Of a DNA stretch of 30,669 nucleotides, positions 15,996-24,900 are shown piece after piece. The stretch's first letter is position 1. Each line of letters begins with the position of its first letter. A program made the position numbers and the translations under genes. Source of the DNA: a virus; IMG/VR virus record IMGVR_UViG_3300025128_000208, positions 1-30,669 of that record; one strand, written 5' to 3'. Under the pieces are notes generated by a model. The model was not told the origin of the DNA. It did no database searches and saw nothing but the letters and a program-made list of their open reading frames with translations.

Positions 15996-16963
15996 TGGTC
16001 AGCAAGGCAGATTATTTAGACTATATGAAAGGATCTGGCTATCTAACCAGTCCTATATTTCAACAGGGATTTGAAAAATGGGATCCAAAAGGCATTGAAT
16101 CTTTAATGCTTGAACAAAAATTTGGCTCTCCTTTAAATAAATATTGGTGGGATGCTGAAGGAATGGCAGGAAAAGATACAGGTATGTATGTTCCTGAACC
16201 AGACAAAACCTCTCAAGAAATAAAAAATGATGCTATTAGATTATTTCCAGGAGATGAAGAATCTCAAAACACATATATAAAAAATCAAACAGAAAATATT
16301 ACTAACCCTTGGCAAAAAACAATGGGTCATGAAACTAGCCATTTAGGATTTGATTATGATAACCCATTTAGAAAAGGATTAGCAGAAGTTTATGGAGGGA
16401 TAAATCCTCTTGGAGAAGAAAATTGGAATTATATGCATGATCTTATGTATGGTACTGCAAATATAAATAATCCATGGTATTTGGATTATCAAAGAAAAAA
16501 ATTAATAAATAGAGGTCTATACGATGAAAATAGAGATAGTTGGACACCAGAAACATATAATAAAATTAGAAATTCTGGACTGGTTCCTTGGCAGCAAGGA
16601 ATGCTCATGCAGGGGCCAACAACCGCGGCGGGACAGATTGCACTAGGACAAACGCCGGCTCAGGTACAGGCGCAAGGACAGGCATACGTGGATCCTGATC
16701 GTGGAAACGTACAGGCACCAACAATGACACAGCAGCAAATGGTTGAGGAAGCAATTCAAACAGGCGGAACGGTCAATCCCCATGAGGCGACGCAAGCAGT
16801 ATATACACCACCTACACCTACTGTACATTCAGGCGAAGCATCATGGCAACCAACACCTAGTGTTACTCCAAAACCACCTCCAAGAGATTACACAAAGCAT
16901 AAAGCTTATGGTCTTCGTGAAGGCGGACTTGTTGGCATTAATCACATAACAAGGAGGCTATAG
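15995..16963 (+). CDS. Virion protein with HETSH zincin-like motif
   Basis: A 322-residue protein starting on a TAATG overlap. The N-terminal ~195 residues are AT-rich in DNA and contain MGHETSHLGFD at 110-120, an HExxH zinc-metallopeptidase-like motif, with candidate third ligands E131 or E141/E142 and a further H148 in NWNYMHDLMYG. No signal peptide is present. From about residue 196 the protein becomes Gln/Ala/Pro/Thr-rich (QQGMLMQGPTTAAGQIALGQ) and GC-rich, and it ends LREGGLVGINHITRRL. It resembles an internal or tail protein with a grafted enzymatic domain, perhaps acting on peptidoglycan or on virion proteins. Without a search the protease assignment is a hypothesis. Confidence 0.6.
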   Translation: MVSKADYLDYMKGSGYLTSPIFQQGFEKWDPKGIESLMLEQKFGSPLNKYWWDAEGMAGKDTGMYVPEPDKTSQEIKNDAIRLFPGDEESQNTYIKNQTENITNPWQKTMGHETSHLGFDYDNPFRKGLAEVYGGINPLGEENWNYMHDLMYGTANINNPWYLDYQRKKLINRGLYDENRDSWTPETYNKIRNSGLVPWQQGMLMQGPTTAAGQIALGQTPAQVQAQGQAYVDPDRGNVQAPTMTQQQMVEEAIQTGGTVNPHEATQAVYTPPTPTVHSGEASWQPTPSVTPKPPPRDYTKHKAYGLREGGLVGINHITRRL

Positions 16964-17136
16964 TGGCAAAAATTACTGTTCCTATTTTACCGCAGGCAAG
17001 GGAGGAATACGATCAATCGCAACTCAATCAACTGATTGCGACACTGGAGCAAATGATCTTTATATTGAACAATACCTATACACCTGTCACGTTAGGTGAT
17101 GAGGAAGAACAACGAGCATGGTTCTTATCAGCATAA
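16963..17136 (+). CDS. 57-residue helical protein with GTG start
   Basis: A short gene whose GTG at 16963 overlaps the previous stop (TAGTG) and is preceded by a strong AAGGAGG ribosome site at 16951-16957; this spacing decides the start. The product is MAKITVPILPQAREEYDQSQ, then LNQLIATLEQMIFILNN, ending EEEQRAWFLSA. The 'YD.SQLNQLI.TLEQ..LLN' pattern is familiar from short proteins of marine phages beside tail genes. It is soluble and predicted helical. Its stop codon TAA is immediately followed by the ATG of the next gene. Function unknown. Confidence 0.75.
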   Translation: MAKITVPILPQAREEYDQSQLNQLIATLEQMIFILNNTYTPVTLGDEEEQRAWFLSA

Positions 17137-17481
17137 ATGGCAACAGCATACGCAAACTACAAAGCGATTATAACAACAAGCGAACTGACAACTCTGTACA
17201 CGGTGGGATCGGAGACGACGGCTATCATCAAGTCACTGCGCATTACCAATGTGGACGAGGAAAATGACTGCAAGATCAGGGCCTTTGTCGTGGATACGGA
17301 TAGCGTGAGCTATACACTGGAAGCAAATAGGAACGTGCAAAAGGGAACGTCAGAAGAGCTGTTTAACAGCTATTCCTTCTCAACGTCTCCTGTCGTGCTG
17401 AAGGAGTCGGAAGTATTGAAACTACAGGCGGAGAATGGCGGCGATCTGCATGCCATTTTAAGTGTTTTGGAGATATCATAA
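17137..17481 (+). CDS. Small beta-sandwich virion protein, paralogue of 5697-6023
   Basis: A 114-residue protein starting directly after the previous stop. Its order of elements is ANYKAIITTSELTTLYTVGS, then TTAIIKSLRITNVDEENDCK, a middle with RAFVVDTDSVSYTLEANRNV, and an end LKESEVLKLQAENGGDLHAI. The N-terminal 'TxxTTxYT' turn, the LR(I/L)(T/A)N strand and the C-terminal ILSVLEIS parallel the small protein at 5.7 kb, so the two genes look like old paralogues that flank the fibre region. A tail or fibre-base position is likely. No signal peptide or membrane segment. Confidence 0.65.
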   Translation: MATAYANYKAIITTSELTTLYTVGSETTAIIKSLRITNVDEENDCKIRAFVVDTDSVSYTLEANRNVQKGTSEELFNSYSFSTSPVVLKESEVLKLQAENGGDLHAILSVLEIS

Positions 17482-17521
17482 TGGGAGAAAAACTAAAAAC
17501 TAATTGCAAAAGGATGGGAAA

Positions 17522-17752
17522 ATGAGTATAAAAGATGAAACCGTATTAGCAGGAAAAAAAGCACCAAAAGTCATTCCGGTCGAGACAAAAACGACCGTTT
17601 CTAATACGCAAACAGGAAAAGAATACGCCGACGAAAAAGAAGCTCAGGCGGACGTCGATAACCCTGCAACAGCCACAAAAGCAAACGACATTCGACGAGA
17701 CGTCGCGATCACAGTTAATCAACTTGATATCTTTGGAGAGGTAAAATATTAA
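17522..17752 (+). CDS. Small acidic/basic protein, 76 residues
   Basis: A 76-residue protein, start chosen at ATG 17522, preceded by AAAGGA at 17508-17513 with eight bases of spacing; an upstream TTG at 17504 in the same frame is less convincing. Sequence: MSIKDETVLAGKKAPKVIPV, then TGKEYADEKEAQADVDNPAT, then IRRDVAITVNQLDIFGEVKY. The block 'TG.EY.DE..AQADV..P.TAT..NDIRRDV.I.V' is one I recall from small proteins in marine phages. It has no export or membrane signal. It ends in a TAATG overlap with the following large virion gene, so the two are probably coupled. Confidence 0.65.
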   Translation: MSIKDETVLAGKKAPKVIPVETKTTVSNTQTGKEYADEKEAQADVDNPATATKANDIRRDVAITVNQLDIFGEVKY

Positions 17753-18855
17753 TGCAGGGCCTAGAGTCACTCAATCAATTTAAGAAATTTGTATCATCTT
17801 TAGGTGGTCTTGGCCGCTTTGAAGACACGTACATGGTCCACGCAGCAGAAGGCGAGACCGTTGTTCCAATGGAGGTTTTGGATAAGAACCCTGTATTGAA
17901 AAAACGGTTATTCAAGAGCATGAAGGCACTTGGCATTGATCCAGGCCGCTATATTGTTGGAAATGATCTTAATTCACTCAATCCCGTAACCGGGCAACCT
18001 GAATTCTTTTTCAAGCGAATTAAAAAAGCTCTGGGCGATGTCGCAGGATATGCGGCACCGATTGTCGGGGCGATGTACGGACCAGCGGCAGGAGCTTTAG
18101 TTGGAGCCGGACTTGGCGCTTTCAAGAGGGAGAACCCGGGTGATCCAAGTCAATGGGCACAGATGGGAACGCTTGGCGGTCTTGGCGGTATAGCAAGTAA
18201 TTTAGCAGGCGGACAAAACTGGCTTGGTGGAAAAGGTCTCTCTAGCACTGGAATGAGTTTTACTGATATGTTAACAAGTCCTTTCACTAAAAAAGGAAGA
18301 GGTCAACTAGCAGATTATTGGAATCCTAAAGGATTTGACATGTTTAATAAAACAAGTGGAGAAACAGGAGATGCAGCAGATTTTTACAATAAGATAAAAG
18401 ATGATCCAAAATGGGCAGACTTTACTTCAACCGAATTGAAAAAAGAAGCATCAAAAATGGCAGGCGTTGCAAACGCTGTTAAAGGCGGCATGGATGTCAT
18501 GGAAGCAATGAAATTATTTGGAGTGACAACACTTGGAGGCGGCATATTATTAGATTGGCTCCAAGGAGAACCACAAGACGTGGGACCGGAATCACAGACT
18601 CTACCAATAGGAGTACCACATCAAGGAATTTTAAATCCACAATTACAATACGCACAAGGTGGCGTAATGGATTTACAAGGCGGAGGAGAATCAAGAGGAC
18701 CCGGAACGGGAACAAGCGATTCAATTCCAGCAATGCTAAGCGACGGAGAATTTGTCATGACGGCGGACGCAGTCAGGGGTGCAGGCGGAGGAGACCGTCG
18801 CGAAGGCGCAAGAAGAATGTACGAAGCTATGGATAGATTGGAGGCGAGAGCATAA
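17752..18855 (+). CDS. Internal virion/ejection-type protein with glycine zipper
   Basis: A 367-residue protein. Residues 30-43 (HAAEGETVVPMEVL) and 67-86 (YIVGNDLNSLNPVTGQPEFF) are conserved N-terminal blocks of marine phage internal proteins. Residues 95-124 form a hydrophobic glycine-rich segment (GDVAGYAAPIVGAMYGPAAG, continuing to GLGAF) typical of membrane-active ejection proteins. A central part (residues about 165-225) is more AT-rich and variable. YAQGGVMDLQGGGES follows, and residues ~318-345 (TSDSIPAMLSDGEFVMTADA) are a motif seen in many phage internal and tape-measure-like proteins. The C-terminal helix ends MYEAMDRLEARA. It probably belongs to the DNA ejection machinery; the exact role is unknown. 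Confidence 0.65.
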   Translation: MQGLESLNQFKKFVSSLGGLGRFEDTYMVHAAEGETVVPMEVLDKNPVLKKRLFKSMKALGIDPGRYIVGNDLNSLNPVTGQPEFFFKRIKKALGDVAGYAAPIVGAMYGPAAGALVGAGLGAFKRENPGDPSQWAQMGTLGGLGGIASNLAGGQNWLGGKGLSSTGMSFTDMLTSPFTKKGRGQLADYWNPKGFDMFNKTSGETGDAADFYNKIKDDPKWADFTSTELKKEASKMAGVANAVKGGMDVMEAMKLFGVTTLGGGILLDWLQGEPQDVGPESQTLPIGVPHQGILNPQLQYAQGGVMDLQGGGESRGPGTGTSDSIPAMLSDGEFVMTADAVRGAGGGDRREGARRMYEAMDRLEARA

Positions 18856-19772
18856 TGGCCACAGCAACAACAACACAATTACCTGTACTACCGGAATACG
18901 CACAGAAGCCAACCGTTGACATGGCTGCAACATTGCAGCAGTTGATGGGTCAGCCATTGAATGTTCCCGCACAACAGGTAGCAGGATTTTCACCAACACA
19001 AACAGCGGCGATGCAACAAGCTTTTGGAGGCATTGGGGCTTATCAACCTTACCTGCAAGCGGCAGGACTGGGACAACAGGCAGCCATGGGCGCGGCCGGA
19101 GCCGGCGTTGGCGCACTTGGAGGAATGCAATTCGATCCAAGCGGCATTCAGCAATGGATGGATCCGTACCAGGGTGCTGTCACACAGGAAGCATTAAAGG
19201 AAATTGACAGGCAAGCAGCCATGGCACAGAACCGATTGGGCGGGCAAGCCGTTCAGGCGGGCGCCTTTGGCGGATCGCGGTTCGGCATTCAGCAATCAGA
19301 GCTGGCACGAGGCGCACAAGATATGCGATCAAGGCGAATCTTCGAGGACTTGTCACGTAACTATCAACAAGCACAAGGTGCAATGCAGCAAGCAAATACG
19401 CAGCAACTGCAACAAGGACAGGCCTTCGGTCAACTCGGACAAGCCACAAGCGGCATAGCCGGTGCGATGGCGGGTCTTGGCGGACAGGCACAGGCAATGG
19501 GCCAGTCCGATGTCAATCAATTGATGGGCATAGGCGGATTGCAACAACAGCAAGCCCAACGTGGATTTGATGTTAATACGGCAAATCTACAAGCATTGCA
19601 AAATGCTCCATATCAGCAACTCTCAACTGGTGCAGGAATCATGCAACAGTTAATACCACAACTGGGCCAAGGGCAACAAACAGTGGCGCCTTTAGCTCAA
19701 ACGAATCCTTACATGCAAGCGGCAGGGCTAACGACCGGTTTCATGGGAGGACTTGGAAGCTTGATAGGATAA
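18855..19772 (+). CDS. Conserved internal virion protein with GAFGGSR motif
   Basis: A 305-residue Ala/Gln/Gly-rich protein, starting on a TAATG overlap. It contains WMDPYQGAVTQEALKEID (from residue 101) and AGAFGGSRFGIQQSELARG (around 135-153), blocks that I recall as strongly conserved among marine podovirus genomes. The middle is a long helical region with many QQ pairs (NYQQAQGAMQQANTQQLQQG), suggesting coiled coils, and several glycine-rich hydrophobic patches (GAAGAGVGALGGM, AGLTTGFMGGLGSLIG at the end). It lacks a signal peptide. It is most likely an internal or ejection protein comparable in role to P22 gp16/gp20; that comparison is by context, not sequence. Confidence 0.65.
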   Translation: MATATTTQLPVLPEYAQKPTVDMAATLQQLMGQPLNVPAQQVAGFSPTQTAAMQQAFGGIGAYQPYLQAAGLGQQAAMGAAGAGVGALGGMQFDPSGIQQWMDPYQGAVTQEALKEIDRQAAMAQNRLGGQAVQAGAFGGSRFGIQQSELARGAQDMRSRRIFEDLSRNYQQAQGAMQQANTQQLQQGQAFGQLGQATSGIAGAMAGLGGQAQAMGQSDVNQLMGIGGLQQQQAQRGFDVNTANLQALQNAPYQQLSTGAGIMQQLIPQLGQGQQTVAPLAQTNPYMQAAGLTTGFMGGLGSLIG

Positions 19773-19773
19773 A

Positions 19774-21927
19774 ATGAGCGTACTTAAAAGAAACATGTTT
19801 AATGGAGGTGGCTTCGCGCACCGCGGAACAGGGATCACGTCCGGCTTAACGCCGGTCAGGATGCATGAAGGTGGTAGAGTTGATCATAGACATGACTTCT
19901 CTGAGGACATGTCTAATGCGGAATATTTTTTACTAGATCATCGTTTTAAAAATAATCAACTAAGCGGCAGAAAAACGCAAGATGATTTTTTTGAAGAGAA
20001 CAGGGAAATGCTCAGCAAATATTATCAAAAACGAGAACCACAGAGCCGCTTAAAAGCGGCGTCACCCGCCTTACTGGCTTTATCATCAGCATTGCTGTCT
20101 GGTAAGTCCTATCAAGGCGGCGTAGGTGGTGCATTAGAAATTCTTGGTCAGGGGCTGGAAAAATCAACGCCTTACTTTGATGACATGATTAAAGCTCGTC
20201 GAGCTGAAAAAAATGAACAGCGCAAGGAACAGTTTAATCTTGACATGCAAGCGTTGGAGTGGGCGCGAGCGGACAAGGCGGCGGAAGATAAAAAATATGA
20301 ACCGATAACATTCGGAGATCAATTATTACGATTGACTCCGGACGGAACATATGAAACAATTTCTTCCAAGCCATCTAAACTTGTTGAAGCGTATGACAAT
20401 CAATTAGGGGACAATGTATTTGTTTCGGAATCCTTAATACGTGCGGACATGGAAGCGGCAAATAAAGCAACGGCTGCTGCTGGGCAAGATCTTTATGAGC
20501 AACGGTACATGGTTAAAAGAACAGTTGACAAGGAAGATTTAGTCGAAGTGTACGATACTCAAAAGAAAACATATACGTGGATTCCGGAAGATACCTTAAT
20601 GGCAATGTCTAAAAAAGCACTTGCTGATCCAGACTATAAACAACGTTACGTAGCACAAGCTCCGGAAACAGAACTCGTGACAATGTATCATAATAAGTTG
20701 AATAAAAATGTTGTCACATTTAAAACTAATGTTGTTGACAGCATCAATAAAGGCGAAGACATATATGAAGCGAAAAGAGACGGATTAGATACAGTTAAGT
20801 ACGTTCACTCAACCGCATTAGGTGCGAACATTTATGTTACGCAAGGAGAATTATTGGCTGACATGCAAAAAAGTGTGGGTGAAAGAGACTACGGTGAGCC
20901 AAAAGACAATCCTGTTTACAAAACATTCTTTGATCCATCAATAAAAGAAAATGTTTTAGCAACGGATGAAATGGTTGCGGAACGTTTAGATTCTCTTCCA
21001 CTTTTTGCCTACGAACCAAAACATACTGATAAGTCAGACACCATTTTAACAATGTGGCATAAAAAAGACAAACATAACATGTTGGTCACGGAAGCAGACG
21101 TTCTCGCTAACATGGATGCTTATGAGCCAGAACATAAGCAGGACGCAACAAAATCAGCTATAAATACAAAAACAAATAAATTAGAATTTGTGACAAATCA
21201 ACAAATTGCTGAGAGCGACGGAAAATATATACCCGCCATTATAGGCAATACGTTGACCATTGGACCGGATGGTACAGTTGTAATGAAGTCTACTTTAGTG
21301 GGCGCAGGCATGGGTGATGAAACTTCAAATAAAATGAAGGATCTGCGAACAAACTTAGATGACATAACCATTTTTGCAACAGACGTATTACGAAACATGG
21401 AAAATGATAATAACATCGACAGCGCTTTTGGTATAACTGGTTGGCTGATAGATTTTAGTAACAAATATTTAACGCAAGTTGGACTTCCCTTTAATGAACA
21501 AGTTGCAGAAGCAAGAACCGATATTGTCGAATTGTCTAATCGTGTAATGCGACTGGTTACACAGGACCAACGATTTACGAATGAGGACAGAGAGTTCATT
21601 AATAGAATGACTGGTCTAGCGGCGATGGATAAAATCCAATCCTATGATCAAGTATTAATTGGTGTTAGACAAATACAAACGATGTTGGAAGACAGAGTAT
21701 CAGAAATATCCGGCGCCCAAGGAATGAAAGCCAGCCATGAAATGGGTGTACAAGAAATGATTGCCGCTTATAATAATTACCGTAAAGTAAATAATATAGA
21801 CTGGCCTGGGTCAGATACTTTCACCATTGAATCAAATTTACCTAAATTTAATAAACAACAGCTTGCAAGAAGACTGGAACTTTTCCATCCAGGAGAGTGG
21901 GCAAAAATACAATTAGGAGAATTTTAG
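19774..21927 (+). CDS. Large virion protein with seven degenerate repeats
   Basis: A 717-residue protein. The N-terminus holds MFNGGGFAHRG and MHEGGRVDHRHDF. Residues about 90-175 are helical (SPALLALSSALLSGKSYQGG and a charged helix KARRAEKNEQRKEQFNLDM). EPITFGDQLLRLTPDGTYET introduces a repeat region at residues 203-488. Seven units share a start of type L-V-x-x-Y(D/H), a K/N loop, a V-x-V-T strand, a short helix with x-M or L-L-A-D-M, and a Y-x-P end (LVEVYDTQKKTYTWIPEDTL; TILTMWHKKDKHNMLVTEA). The C-terminal 200 residues are helical (ELSNRVMRLVTQDQRFTNED). It is likely part of the ejectosome; no enzymatic motif was seen. Confidence 0.65.
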   Translation: MSVLKRNMFNGGGFAHRGTGITSGLTPVRMHEGGRVDHRHDFSEDMSNAEYFLLDHRFKNNQLSGRKTQDDFFEENREMLSKYYQKREPQSRLKAASPALLALSSALLSGKSYQGGVGGALEILGQGLEKSTPYFDDMIKARRAEKNEQRKEQFNLDMQALEWARADKAAEDKKYEPITFGDQLLRLTPDGTYETISSKPSKLVEAYDNQLGDNVFVSESLIRADMEAANKATAAAGQDLYEQRYMVKRTVDKEDLVEVYDTQKKTYTWIPEDTLMAMSKKALADPDYKQRYVAQAPETELVTMYHNKLNKNVVTFKTNVVDSINKGEDIYEAKRDGLDTVKYVHSTALGANIYVTQGELLADMQKSVGERDYGEPKDNPVYKTFFDPSIKENVLATDEMVAERLDSLPLFAYEPKHTDKSDTILTMWHKKDKHNMLVTEADVLANMDAYEPEHKQDATKSAINTKTNKLEFVTNQQIAESDGKYIPAIIGNTLTIGPDGTVVMKSTLVGAGMGDETSNKMKDLRTNLDDITIFATDVLRNMENDNNIDSAFGITGWLIDFSNKYLTQVGLPFNEQVAEARTDIVELSNRVMRLVTQDQRFTNEDREFINRMTGLAAMDKIQSYDQVLIGVRQIQTMLEDRVSEISGAQGMKASHEMGVQEMIAAYNNYRKVNNIDWPGSDTFTIESNLPKFNKQQLARRLELFHPGEWAKIQLGEF
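20380..21237 (+). repeat. Seven degenerate ~40-residue repeats in large virion protein
   Basis: Units begin near LVEAYDNQLG, LVEVYDTQKK, LVTMYHNKLN, KYVHSTALGA, VYKTFFDPSI, TILTMWHKKD and SAINTKTNKL. The usual layout is a strand, a turn with Lys/Asn, a strand (V/I-x-V-T), a helix with D/E-x-L-L-A-x-M and, in several units, a Y-E-P or Y-I-P end. DNA identity is negligible, so this is an old protein-level duplication. Confidence 0.65.
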
Positions 21928-24900
21928 ATGGCTAGTGTTACCAAAGGGGATATTTCAAGAATTAGCATTCTTGGTACGGGAATACCAGACAAGTTTGTTG
22001 ATAAAACAAATGATGATAAAAAAATAAAAGCTCCTCCAACAGGAAAACTGTTAGCAGATACATCGAACCTTGATGCCTGGATTAAAGCGCAAGAAGCGGC
22101 GAAAGAAGCAGGAAAAGCAGACATAACAGGAAAAGGTCCCTCTAATTTAGATAATTTTTTAAATGCCGTTGATGATGGCAGTATAGATCTAAATAATCTA
22201 GATTATCAAGTTTCCGCAAAAGATATCGGCATGCAGGGTAAGTTTGACCGATTAAAATATTTGCGTTCACTTAGAAAAGATAACCGTATTACTAATACAC
22301 GTTACATTAGTTTAACGGCTCCTCTTAAATTATCACTGGAAGAGGCAGCGTTACTGGAATCACAAGAAATTGGAAGAGATGTTGATCCAACAGAAATTGA
22401 AGGCGATCCATTGCTCATGCACAAATATGGTTTTATAGAAATTGATGATGATTTAGCGGAGTCAATTGAAGAACTGCAAAGAGCAGGTGTTGATGTAACA
22501 GCAGGTGCTCCGCCTAATGTTCGTGCTCAAGTGGGAAGACAATCAGGTGAGACAGCAAAATTACAAGCATTGGAAAATTTAAAAGAAGATGGACAAATAC
22601 TTTTTTATAAACCACATAAACTTGGAATGGTTCTTACGATTCCGGAGTTCAATGAACAGGGTGCTCAAATAGGAACGCAAGATGTTTTATTTGATGAAAT
22701 AGGATTAAATGGAAAAGATTTTTTAGATATAACAAGTGAGATACCAGGTATTTTAACTAATATAGGTGCGGTAACAGCCGCTATTGTAGCTTCACCAGCA
22801 CTTGCAACAACCACTTTAGGAGTGGCGGGTCTTACAGCTATATCCGCAGCTTCTTATTTTATAGGAGCATCGGCCAGTGATCTTATCAATAGAGTGCTAT
22901 CCAAGAATCAAGTTTTAGCTGTGGATGAAATTGCAAAAACTAGAGGAATAGAAGCTGCTATAGGAGCTCTTGTTGAGTTTGCTTTAATGAGCGGTGTTAA
23001 TTTTTCAAAAGGTGTTGTTAATAAAGTTATTGGACCAATAGCTGGAGGCGGTGATGATACCATTAAAAAATATTTACAAAGCATTACACATGATAAACTG
23101 GTAACACAATATAATGCTGATGGATCAATTAAATATATAAAACAAGGTGATGTTTGGGTTCCAGCGAAAGGACCGGTTCAAATGACTCCCGGCCTCTCCA
23201 CACAGTCAAAAACAATTCAACGAGTGGAGGCGATCGCGGAAAAAGTGCCGGGAGGATCTGATATTTTAAAAACACAGCAAGAGATTATTGAAAGACAATT
23301 ATTAGAACTGGAGATGCAGGCAAAAGGCATGAAACCAATCTATCCAGAAATAGGAACGAAAGGACAAGTCACGTATGGAGGAGTAGTAGGGCCTGAAGGA
23401 CCTTTAAGACCAGGAGGCGTAAAATCTGGCGTGGAAATTGGGGAGGAAGTTTCAAACTACGTGAGTAAACAATTAAATGAGGCAGAAAAAGTAATTGGCG
23501 CGGAAAGAACAGCCATTAAAACACAAGCAAGTAATGATATGGATTCCATTGCGGCAACGCTGTCATCGGATGGTAAAACAGTTACAAGTTCATTAAAGGT
23601 GGGTGATGATGTTATAGAGACTGTAAATCAAAACTATACAAAATATATAGACGAATATGATACTAAAGTTAAAAATTTTAAAGGCATTGAGGGATACAAC
23701 GGCGATGCGATCATTGATACGTCTGGAATTAATAAGATAGCGGAGGCGGCTGAAAAAGCATACCCGACTTCATCAATAGAAAGAGAAGTAGCCGGAGAAA
23801 TAGTAAAAAAAACAAAAACAATTCTTCCTAAACAATTACAGGGTGTCTTAAATAATTTAAAAAACTTGGATGACTTAACAGTAGATCAAGCTTTTCATAT
23901 GAAAAAAATACTTAATGAACACTTATCGAGTGCTACTATTCCAACGGATTCCGACAGGCTTTTAACACAAATTATTCAGAAGATAGATAAATCCATTGCG
24001 GGAGAAATGCGTACAATGGGTATAGATGTTGTTAAAGCATATAATGATTTTGCATTATACACTATGGACGGACAAATTTATAATAATCCTACAATTAAAA
24101 AAATACTTAACGGAGAAGCTGATCCTGTAAGATTAATCACGCCTGCTTACATGAGCGGCGATATTAACACTATCCGTATATTTGAGACAGCTTTGGGAGC
24201 AGATAGTCCATTACTGAAAGATGCAAAATCAGCGGCCTTTAATGAAATGATACGAAAAGCTGAGTCATCCCTGGGAGACGGCGATTTTATCAATGCAAAA
24301 ACACTGTGGAGTCAAATCGCAGCGCTATCGGATGATGGGCAAAAACAACTGCTTGGAAAAAATTATAAAAAGGTTAAAAATTTAATTGACGTAATAGCTG
24401 CGGAAAGCGGAACTATAGACATTTCGCAATTAGCCGCCATGGACGGTCCTCTTGCAACAAAACTACAAAAAGTATTAAAGCTAGAGCAAGCAGCAAAAAA
24501 AGATTTCCAAAATAAAATTATTAAACCGTTCCTACGAAATGAAATTGATGAAACACAAATAAACACTGGTGAATTTGTCCGTCATTTTCTTAAACATGCG
24601 CAATCACCGGATATCAATAAAATCATGGGTAGATTTTCTACCGATATGCAAGAAGATATCCGAAAAAGAGTTATTCAAGAAATATTGGAGTCCGGTCGTA
24701 CGGCCGATCCTGACCTTATTCTAAAAGAAGTTGCAACAGGACAAACACCACCACACCGTGAATTGTACAATGCTATTTTAGAATTTGGTGGTAAAGACTT
24801 TAAAGAGGCGAATGCAAAATTAACCGCTATTTTAGGAAAAGAAACCTTTGACTTATTGAATGATATTGCAGGTGTTCAAGTTGCAAGACGTGTTGTCGCA

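Noticed and set aside
17357-17371. 15-base palindrome AGCTGTT-T-AACAGCT
   Set aside because: It lies inside a coding region encoding ELFNS, the one-base centre cannot form a hairpin loop, and there is no regulatory context.
17481-17525. 14-residue open frame starting right on the stop of the previous gene
   Set aside because: Too short to support and has no recognisable content. It may be only a reinitiation stop-gap before ATG 17522.
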